Shown here piece by piece: positions 58,665 through 64,000 of a stretch of 64,000 nt of DNA. The stretch comes from Paraburkholderia sp. Its GTDB lineage: Bacteria > Pseudomonadota > Gammaproteobacteria > Burkholderiales > Burkholderiaceae. The notes beneath the pieces are model-generated. The model ran no database searches. It saw only the letters and a program-made list of their open reading frames with translations, and was not told where the DNA came from. Location: NCBI GenBank assembly GCA_004322045.1, contig SCRN01000010.1:62001-126000 (forward strand). The letters run 5' to 3'. How positions within the stretch are numbered: position 1 is the first letter of the stretch; the number at the start of each line of letters is the position of its first letter. The position numbers were made by a program, and so were the translations under genes.

Positions 58665-59054
58665 GCCCGGGTGATGAAATTGGTAAACATAGCGGACTTA
58701 AGCGATTGAGTGCCCGGCCGGAAACGGTCGGTGCAGAACCCTTCAAATTCGGCGAACCCCCTGGCGCGCCGGCGCTCGCGATAACCAATAGCGAGCGAAC
58801 CGATTGCGCCGAGGCAACGCCGAGCCAAGCCCGAAAATAAGGCCTGCTCAACGAGGCCGTTTCGCGGAAGGTGTAGAGACTAGACGGGGGGCGCCTAATG
58901 CGATGCGCACGAGCATGCTCGTGTTCGAACGCAATGGCGAAGGCATAGTCCAGCGCACGAACGACGATGCTAGCATCGTCGGCATCGAAAGATGCAGTGT
59001 GACGAAAATCCGCCGCCTCGCGGCTTGCCGGTTCGAGTCCGGTCCCGGGCACCA
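58665..59054 (+). tRNA. tRNA-Leu(UAA), interrupted by an intron
   Basis: Exon 1 is 58665-58699 and exon 2 is 59005-59054. Joined, they fold as a class II tRNA: acceptor GCCCGGG/CCCGGGC, D stem AUG/CAU, anticodon stem GCGGA/UCCGC around the loop CUUAAAA (anticodon UAA, Leu), a variable arm GCC/GGC, T stem with loop UUCGAGU, and a genomically encoded CCA. The gene is split between U34 and A35. A continuous reading of 58665-58750 does not fold as a tRNA, so standard scanners may miss it or call it a pseudogene. Confidence 0.93.
58700..59004 (+). ncRNA. Group I intron in tRNA-Leu(UAA)
   Basis: 305 nt, starting after a U (P1 with the U.G wobble: 58696-58699 with 58708-58711) and ending in G at 59004 (omega-G). 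P2 is a 7-bp stem with a GAAA loop (58714-58731). P3 pairs 58739-58744 with 58886-58891. P7 pairs GACUA 58878-58882 with UAGUC 58946-58950, next to an R-element-like AGAGACUAGACGG. P8 has CGCC/GGCG and UGCG/CGCA pairs (58892-58939). P9 is a 9-bp hairpin (58962-58981), with a further GAAA-capped stem at 58982-58995. It matches the small cyanobacterial tRNA-Leu(UAA) intron in insertion point and helix order. No endonuclease ORF. Confidence 0.9.
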
Positions 59055-59090
59055 TGGATATGTTCCGGCTTGTGCCGATGTGTTTCGAAG

Positions 59091-59124
59091 AACCCCGCTC
59101 GATCAAGGTCTTGCGGGGTTTTTT
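59091..59124 (+). terminator. Terminator of the tRNA-Leu transcript
   Basis: AACCCCGC (59091-59098) and GCGGGGTT (59113-59120) form an 8-bp stem followed by TTTT, 37 nt after the tRNA 3' end. Confidence 0.8.
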
Positions 59125-59191
59125 CTTCCTTTCTTGGAGCGGCGCGATCCTTCGACAGCCGGTCGTGTACGGTGGTAGCTATGGTGGTATC

Positions 59192-59640
59192 TGGCTGACC
59201 GAGCTCAAGCAGCGGGTTGAACCCGCACGTCAACGCGCAGCGGCAAGCGCGAATCGCGAGCTCGTCATTCTGTACTGGCAGATCGGTCAAGATATTTTGG
59301 ACCGTCAGCAACGCCAGGGATGGGGTGCGAACTCGAACGGGATCTAAAGGCGGCTTTTCCCGACATGCAAGGGTTTTCACCGCGCAATTTCAAGTACATG
59401 CGGGCGTTAGCCCTAGCATGGCCGACGCCCGCAATTGTGCAACAGGCCGTTGCACAATTGCCTTGGTCTCATATCGTGACCTTACTGGACAAGCTCAAGG
59501 AGCCGGGCGCACGCAATTGGTACGCCGCCCAATCGCTCGAGCATGGCTGGTCGCGCAACGTGCTTGCGATGCAGATCGATACCCACGCTTATTCGCGTGC
59601 CGGTGCCGGCTCGTCAGGATTTGCGCTGCATCTACTCACG
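59192..59640 (+). pseudogene. DUF1016 (YhcG-type PDDEXK nuclease) gene remnant
   Basis: Two frames carry successive parts of the DUF1016 N-terminal domain. Frame 1 (59192-59330) has LTELKQRVEPARQRAAASAN followed by RELVILYWQIGQDILDRQ; frame 3 (from ~59320) has ERDLKAAFPDMQGFSPRNF, then YMRALALAWPTPAIVQQAVA and YAAQSLEHGWSRNVLAMQI. A small deletion/frameshift near 59322 joins them, and the C-terminal nuclease domain is absent. It sits just after the tRNA gene, a common place for island debris. Confidence 0.75.
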
Positions 59641-59654
59641 TCCATGCCGCAGCG

Positions 59655-59927
59655 GTGCAAGCGGCAAGTTCCAATGACGCCCCTGCATTGCTGTCGGAGC
59701 AACTGCGCACTGCGATCTATCAGTTGCCGGACGACGAACGCATCGTGTTGTTGCTGGTGAACGTCGAACGGTTCACTCGCGAACAGGCCGCCAATATTCT
59801 CGGCATCTCGCTCGAAGTCGTAAGCCGGCCGACGAAGTGGACCCCGAACTCATGGCGAGGTGCCTCCGAACAGATCCCGCGTGAGCCTCTCGTTCCCGCT
59901 GCAAATGCATTGGGAGCGTCGAGCTGA
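59655..59927 (+). pseudogene. ECF-type sigma factor region 4 fragment
   Basis: The frame ending at 59927 carries LRTAIYQLPDDERIVLLLVN and ERFTREQAANILGISLEVVSRP, the sigma-70 region 4.2 helix-turn-helix typical of ECF sigma factors. Regions 2 and 3 are missing, and the fragment is fused in frame to decayed DUF1016 sequence. It is not expected to be functional. Confidence 0.65.
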
Positions 59928-59973
59928 GTGTCCGCCCGGAATCTATGACCTTGGCCGCTCCTACACGCGCACC

Positions 59974-60810
59974 TCAGACTCGAGGACCGCCCTCATTTGC
60001 AGCACGGGCTTCTACCGCTCGTAGCTGCGCAAGGTCCTGCGGATGCGTGATGCTCCATTGCGCTGCCGCCTGCTGTGCCGTAAAGCCGTCACGCTCTATC
60101 TTTAACTGGGCACCCAGCATTTGTGAATAGTCCGCCCGCGGACCGCCTTCATCTGCGACGCGGGCTTCTACAGCCTGCAACTGCTCGAGGTCCAATGGAT
60201 GTAGAGGCACGATCCCGATCGTCGCAACTGCCTGTTGGGCCGTTAAGCCTCGATGCTCTATATAGAACTTCGCACCCTCCAGGTGAAAATAATTCGCTCG
60301 ATCACCGCTTTCATTTGCAACGCGAACTTCGCCAGCCTGCAGCTCTTTAAGATCCTCCGGATGTGCGATGCCCCATTTTGCGGCTGCCTGTTGGGCTGTT
60401 AGGCCTTCATTTTTTATGCATTCCTCAGCATGCGACATTTCCGCATATGTTGTTCGAGGAGCAACGGAATTCTCAGAGAAATCACTCGCCCTCAGTCGGA
60501 TATCCGACAAATGATCGATAACGGCGACTTCAGGATTTTCAAGAAATCTCCTCTCAATCTCTCTAATAATATCCGTCCTCATATTCATCGGATATCTCTT
60601 TAATATCATCCAAATCCTTGGATCTGCTAGTTCGGCATCCAATTTTTCTCGCCAACCTGATTGCAAGGATTGAGGGTGCGTCGACACGTCGAAACCGCGG
60701 TTGTTCGGCAAAGAATTCTCTTTATCAGCAATTTTCTCTTGCTCATCACCCAACAGGGCTTGATTTTTATCGGGAAATTCTAACTCACCATCTGTATTGG
60801 TGATTTTCAT
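59974..60810 (-). CDS. Unknown protein with three ~53-residue repeats
   Basis: 278 residues from the ATG at 60810 (AGGA 6 nt upstream). No known family was recognised. Residues 1-125 are polar and charged, and AT-rich in codon use. From about 127 there are three repeats with period 52-55: each has a helix ending in GLTAQQAAAKW (or GFTAQQ/GLTAQQAV), a turn with HPEDL/HPLDL/HPQDL, and a helix ELQAGEVRVAN/EARVADEGGPRA. The third stops after EGGPRV. The soluble, repeat-built, low-GC character recalls secreted effectors or repeat adaptors, but no secretion signal was identified. Confidence 0.6.
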   Translation of the reverse strand: MKITNTDGELEFPDKNQALLGDEQEKIADKENSLPNNRGFDVSTHPQSLQSGWREKLDAELADPRIWMILKRYPMNMRTDIIREIERRFLENPEVAVIDHLSDIRLRASDFSENSVAPRTTYAEMSHAEECIKNEGLTAQQAAAKWGIAHPEDLKELQAGEVRVANESGDRANYFHLEGAKFYIEHRGLTAQQAVATIGIVPLHPLDLEQLQAVEARVADEGGPRADYSQMLGAQLKIERDGFTAQQAAAQWSITHPQDLAQLRAVEARAANEGGPRV

Positions 60811-60950
60811 TATCATCCTGACAGGAAAACGGAGCATAGGCTGTCGAGTTTCTCGCCAAACAAGGCACGTATGGATTCAGGTTAGCGAAAATTGTCACCG
60901 GTAAGCGAATGCCCGTGCGATGATGTGCCACGGCCAATATGAGAGATGGG

Positions 60951-61334
60951 ATGACAACTACATTCGACGAGGCGACAACAGCGGCGATCGCCGCGTTTGC
61001 CGAACTGGATTTCGAGAAGGCTGTGCAGGCGATGCGCGCCGAAGCCGACTACGACCACGAACGGGACCAGTGGATCTCCCACTACATCGACGAGCACGGC
61101 GGCGGCGCGGACGATGCGGAATACGACGCCTTGCACGCGCAGGCCCAAGCAACCCCGGAATACGCGCAGTTCGTCGATGCCGTCCGCAGGGAAATCCTCG
61201 ACTACTTCGGCGTGGCCGACGATCAATTGGACTGGGTGATCCAGTTGCGCAATGACGACACCGATGAGCTTTGGGTGGAGGTCAACGGGCGGCGAAACGT
61301 GCTCCGAACCGGTGAAGTGCGCGGCGATCTCTGA
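60951..61334 (+). CDS. Hypothetical acidic protein
   Basis: 127 residues from the ATG at 60951 (GAGAGATGGG just upstream; an ATG 12 nt earlier is possible). Mostly helical and acidic, with repeated Asp/Glu/Ala motifs (DFEKAVQAMRAEADYDHERD, HGGGADDAEYDALHAQAQ) and a beta-rich end with ELWVEVNGRR. No family, signal peptide or membrane segment recognised. It is divergent from the repeat-protein gene in the accessory tail. Confidence 0.6.
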   Translation: MTTTFDEATTAAIAAFAELDFEKAVQAMRAEADYDHERDQWISHYIDEHGGGADDAEYDALHAQAQATPEYAQFVDAVRREILDYFGVADDQLDWVIQLRNDDTDELWVEVNGRRNVLRTGEVRGDL

Positions 61335-61634
61335 TCATCGCCTTTCATTCGGGTCTCACGTCGCCTTATAGGTTGGGCTGGAGTCAGACGAGTCACGCAG
61401 TGCGCCCGACGCTTCGGCGGATCAAGTCAAGGAACGCCGAATGACGACGGGGTCGCCTAGATCGGCGACACCCATTAGCGCCCATTAGCGGACCGGTCTG
61501 TCGAAAGCATGGCTCGCTATCTCCGCATTGGGTCGACTATGCACTTGAGATGGCAGAGCAGACCGACGTTTGATAGTGCGGCGGCCCGCGGACAGTCGCT
61601 TGCCGACCAACCATTACCATACGAGTGCCTGCAC
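61335..61634. other. Intergenic region, nothing recognised
   Basis: 300 bp between the acidic protein and the ADP-ribosylglycohydrolase gene. No gene, repeat or terminator is supported. Confidence 0.4.
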
Positions 61635-62564
61635 ATGCCGACGATGACTGTGTCCCGACTAAACCGCCTGCGCGGCGGCTTGTTCGGCCTGTTGATTGGG
61701 GACGCTTTGGGCGTTCCATACGAATTCCATAGCGCGGCGTCGATCTCTACGTTAAGCACCATTGAGATGACACCACCGCCGAATTTCGAGCGCGCTCATG
61801 AAGGTGTCCCGCCCGGCACATGGAGCGATGACGGTGCGCAGACGCTTGCGCTCCTTGATGCGATATTGCGCGACCGAGAACTGGACCTAGACATGTTCGC
61901 CGACAACCTGCTGGACTGGTTTCACCGCGGAGCATTTACGCCGGATGGAAAGGTCTTCGACGTCGGCCTGCAAACGCAGCGTGCCTTTCACCAGTTAGCG
62001 TCGGGCGTTGCCCCAGCCGTCGCGGGGCCTATTGACGAACGCGATAACGGAAATGGGGCGCTCATGCGATGCCTTCCTGTCATCATGGTGGCGACGTCAC
62101 GCGAGGAAGTGATTCATCTTGCTCGCAAGCAGAGTTTGGTAACCCATGGACATGAGCGTTCCCAGTTATGTTGCGCACTCTACTGCCTGACGGCGGTGGG
62201 CATTCTTGAAAACATGTCTGCCGCAGATGCCGTACGGGCGGCAGAAGACGAATTGCTGGAACGCTACGCTGACATTGCAGAAGAAGCTGAATTGAAAATT
62301 GCGTTGGATGGTCGCTTCGACGCGCCGCAGGGATCCGGTTATGTAGTTGACAGTTTTTGGTCGGCCGTTCACTGTCTATTGTCGACGCGCAATTACGAAG
62401 ACTGTGTCAAGCGCGCGATAATGCTCGGCAACGACACAGACACCACGGCCGCTATCGCCGGTGGATTGGCAGGGGTTCTGTATGGTGAGGACGGGCTGCC
62501 GGCACGGTGGCTTGCAACTTTGCGGCGGAAAGAAGTGGTCGAGGGTCTGTTGGCGAAGCTTTGA
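61635..62564 (+). CDS. ADP-ribosylglycohydrolase-family protein
   Basis: 309 residues from ATG 61635 (an ATG at 61644 is close by; the frame is open further upstream). Core motifs of the DraG/ARH fold: GGLFGLLIGDALGVPYEFH, PPGTWSDDGAQTLALLDAIL with the metal-binding DD, RDNGNGALMRCLPV, and C-terminal MLGNDTDTTAAIAGGLAGVLYG with the second metal site. Such enzymes remove ADP-ribose from arginine or other residues, or metabolise related nucleotides. All metal ligands look intact. Alone in its orientation within the accessory tail. Confidence 0.9.
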   Translation: MPTMTVSRLNRLRGGLFGLLIGDALGVPYEFHSAASISTLSTIEMTPPPNFERAHEGVPPGTWSDDGAQTLALLDAILRDRELDLDMFADNLLDWFHRGAFTPDGKVFDVGLQTQRAFHQLASGVAPAVAGPIDERDNGNGALMRCLPVIMVATSREEVIHLARKQSLVTHGHERSQLCCALYCLTAVGILENMSAADAVRAAEDELLERYADIAEEAELKIALDGRFDAPQGSGYVVDSFWSAVHCLLSTRNYEDCVKRAIMLGNDTDTTAAIAGGLAGVLYGEDGLPARWLATLRRKEVVEGLLAKL

Positions 62565-62749
62565 GACTCCTGTCCGACGGCCGCCTTCGAATGGGACGAC
62601 TGCCCCTTGTGGGTCGAGATTCACCGCTCGGACACCTCCGGCTCGCCCGCGCGGCACGACGGCATTGTGTGGCGCAGTGCCGCCATTTTCGGCCACTCCC
62701 CATACACTGGAAGTTGTCACTTGAATAGCTGCTTCGCCACTGCAAGCCG
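62565..62749. other. Intergenic region between convergent genes
   Basis: 185 bp; no terminator or gene recognised. Confidence 0.3.
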
Positions 62750-63487
62750 TCATCGATCCTTTGCTGAATTGAGCAACGGCGGCCCACCCAATGCTCGGCA
62801 CAGCATCGACAAGTCCCTGATCGTCAGATACCAACGCGAATTCTCGCAGGTCGCGGCTTTCCCCTCTGAAAGACGTTTGCGAACGATCCATGCTGCCTGG
62901 AGGCCAGCATTCAACGATCCGAGAACATCGAGATCGAAATCATCACCTACGTGCAGTAACGCCTCCGGCTGTACGCCTACCGACTTCGCTGCTTCCAGAA
63001 AAATCCTGGCATCAGGTTTCGCATAACCAAACGTTGCGGCGCTCAGGTGCGTACCAAAGAAGGCCGCACAACCGGTGAGCCTTAAATCGGCGTTGCCGTT
63101 TGTCACAGCCACGAGCGGAAATCTGGGGTTAAGCCAGGTCAACGCTGGCCAAACGTCTTTGTAGAGTTCGACTTTCTGCCGAGCGGAATAGAACACCGTA
63201 TATGCGTCTTCAGCGAGAGCGACGTCTTCCCCGGCCAGTTTCAGGACACGCCGGATCGAGCCAAGCCGTAAGGCTTGGTAGTTGCCCGCCAGGTCCGGCC
63301 GCGAGCGTTCGTATTGATCGCGCAGCGCTCCAAGCGCTCGCCAGTTCGGCAGCGTAGCGCCCGTTCGCGGCGCGTGTTCGCGCAACCACGAGTGTAGGGC
63401 GACTTCGGCGCGCTCGACCGCCAGCCTGAATGGCCAAAGCGTGTCGTCCAGATCGAACGAGATGGCCGATACCTTGCTCAGGCGCAT
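62750..63487 (-). CDS. HAD-superfamily hydrolase (YigB-like)
   Basis: 245 residues. Motif I ISFDLDDTLWPF (nucleophile Asp near 11), motif II VAVTNGNADL, motif III Lys in GYAKPDARIFLEAA, motif IV HVGDDFDLDVLGSLNAG, with a four-helix C1 cap between I and II. The class includes phosphatases such as YigB (FMN or small phosphometabolites) and L-2-haloacid dehalogenases; DDT at motif I favours a phosphatase. It overlaps the preceding gene by 10 nt. Confidence 0.88.
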   Translation of the reverse strand: MRLSKVSAISFDLDDTLWPFRLAVERAEVALHSWLREHAPRTGATLPNWRALGALRDQYERSRPDLAGNYQALRLGSIRRVLKLAGEDVALAEDAYTVFYSARQKVELYKDVWPALTWLNPRFPLVAVTNGNADLRLTGCAAFFGTHLSAATFGYAKPDARIFLEAAKSVGVQPEALLHVGDDFDLDVLGSLNAGLQAAWIVRKRLSEGKAATCENSRWYLTIRDLSMLCRALGGPPLLNSAKDR

Positions 63488-63957
63488 AGGGATTGCAGAA
63501 GCGGCTTGGCAATCCGCAAATAGTCGACCGAATCCAGAATAATCGACTGGTCGAGCCGTCCAGCATTAAAGGCGATCTCGCCAAAGCTTTCGACGAGATC
63601 AGGGTCAACGATCAGTTTGATGTTTGCCGAGAACGAGAAAGGAGGAATGGCACCAATGACGCACCCCGTCACTCGTTGCGCCTCTTCGGGCGACGCGAGC
63701 GTTGCTTTCTTGATCCCAGCAGCCGCAGCCACTCGCTTGAAGTCGAGTCTCCTGTCTCCCGGAAGAATCGCGAGGATCAGCGCGCGGTCGTCGTCTTTGC
63801 TCCTGCAAAGCATCGCCTTCGCACCTTGTCCGGGCGCGGTCCCGCGAATCGTTGCGACCAGGTCCGAGCGCCCCTCTGCAGGATGCTCGATGACGCGGAA
63901 TCGGGCCGCTTGGTCTTCGAGCAAAGCAACCAGCTTATCAAACACGGTGGGCGTCAT
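63478..63957 (-). CDS. YbaK/EbsC-family aminoacyl-tRNA deacylase-like protein
   Basis: 159 residues. The domain shows FRVIEHPAEG, AATIRGTAPGQGAKAMLCRS (part of the conserved GxxAKxL), LAILPGDRRLDFKRVAAAAG, TGCVIGAIPPFSF and the late DLVESFGEIAFNAGRLDQS. Members hydrolyse mischarged aminoacyl-tRNAs (YbaK/ProX type). Its start overlaps the end of the upstream frame as ATGA and its stop overlaps the HAD gene, so all three are in one operon. Confidence 0.85.
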   Translation of the reverse strand: MTPTVFDKLVALLEDQAARFRVIEHPAEGRSDLVATIRGTAPGQGAKAMLCRSKDDDRALILAILPGDRRLDFKRVAAAAGIKKATLASPEEAQRVTGCVIGAIPPFSFSANIKLIVDPDLVESFGEIAFNAGRLDQSIILDSVDYLRIAKPLLQSLCA

Positions 63958-64000
63958 GCTTGAGCCGTCGAGAGCGTGCAGAACCGCTCAAGGTCGATGT
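63954..64000 (-). CDS. C-terminal end of an upstream gene (cut by window edge)
   Basis: An open minus-strand frame ends IDLERFCTLSTAQA at a TGA (63956-63954) that overlaps the ybaK-like ATG. The overlap pattern suggests a real, translationally coupled gene running out of the window; too short to identify. Confidence 0.45.
   Translation of the reverse strand, partial: IDLERFCTLSTAQA

Noticed and set aside
58665-58760. Degenerate tRNA-Leu pseudogene
   Set aside because: The missing 3' half is present intact 305 nt downstream, with every stem complementary and CCA encoded.
59055-64000. Integrated element with att duplication of the tRNA 3' end
   Set aside because: No second copy of the tRNA 3' end and no integrase are present in the window.

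Overview
This is a GC-rich chromosomal segment from a Burkholderia sensu lato bacterium (Burkholderiaceae, Betaproteobacteria). The evidence is the gene content and order: rimP-nusA-infB next to rluB-scpB, the sucA-sucB-lpdA-zapE run, an Hfq paralogue with a long disordered tail, DUF2968 and DUF3613 proteins, and protein sequences that recall Burkholderia/Paraburkholderia/Trinickia homologues. The species cannot be fixed from the sequence alone.

Layout. 1-3.5 kb: fatty-acid degradation (end of fadE, then fadD) and a second hfq. 3.5-5.5 kb: an ABM-type monooxygenase divergent from a GntR regulator around a perfect 10-bp palindrome, then a DUF2968 lipoprotein. 5.5-18.9 kb: a complete Tad (Flp pilus) locus read leftwards, flp-cpaA-tadE-cpaB-rcpA-tadZ-tadA-tadB-tadC-tadD-DUF3613-tadG, ending in a sigma-54 activator. 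19.4-24 kb: two tandem low-complexity lipoproteins followed by a TpsB-type outer-membrane translocator. 24.2-25.2 kb: a DUF2147 protein and a stand-alone DUF4096 (transposase N-terminal) protein. 25.3-32.3 kb: zapE and the 2-oxoglutarate dehydrogenase operon. 32.6-34.8 kb: a coupled B12-type radical SAM/LysE exporter pair. 35.3-42.6 kb: typA, then a MarR-controlled tripartite efflux operon. 42.6-52.3 kb: the translation/transcription block truB, rbfA, infB, nusA, rimP, then rluB and scpB. 53-58.5 kb: small exported or unknown genes, a YdcF-family protein and bamC. 58.6-64 kb: tRNA-Leu and an accessory tail with decayed genes, a repeat protein, an ADP-ribosylglycohydrolase, a HAD phosphatase and a YbaK-type deacylase.

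The most notable element is at 58665-59054. The tRNA-Leu(UAA) gene is split after the first anticodon base by a 305-nt segment with the helices expected of a small self-splicing group I intron (P1, P2, P3, P7, P8, P9) and no homing-endonuclease ORF. Other points worth attention are an intrinsic terminator inside the rimP-nusA-infB leader, the TpsB next to two lipoproteins that lack a TPS domain, the radical SAM/LysE pair, two stand-alone DUF4096 genes, and a three-repeat protein of unknown function in the AT-richer tail.

Most start codons were chosen by ribosome-binding sites and overlap with the preceding gene. Functional names rest on remembered family motifs. No database search was possible.
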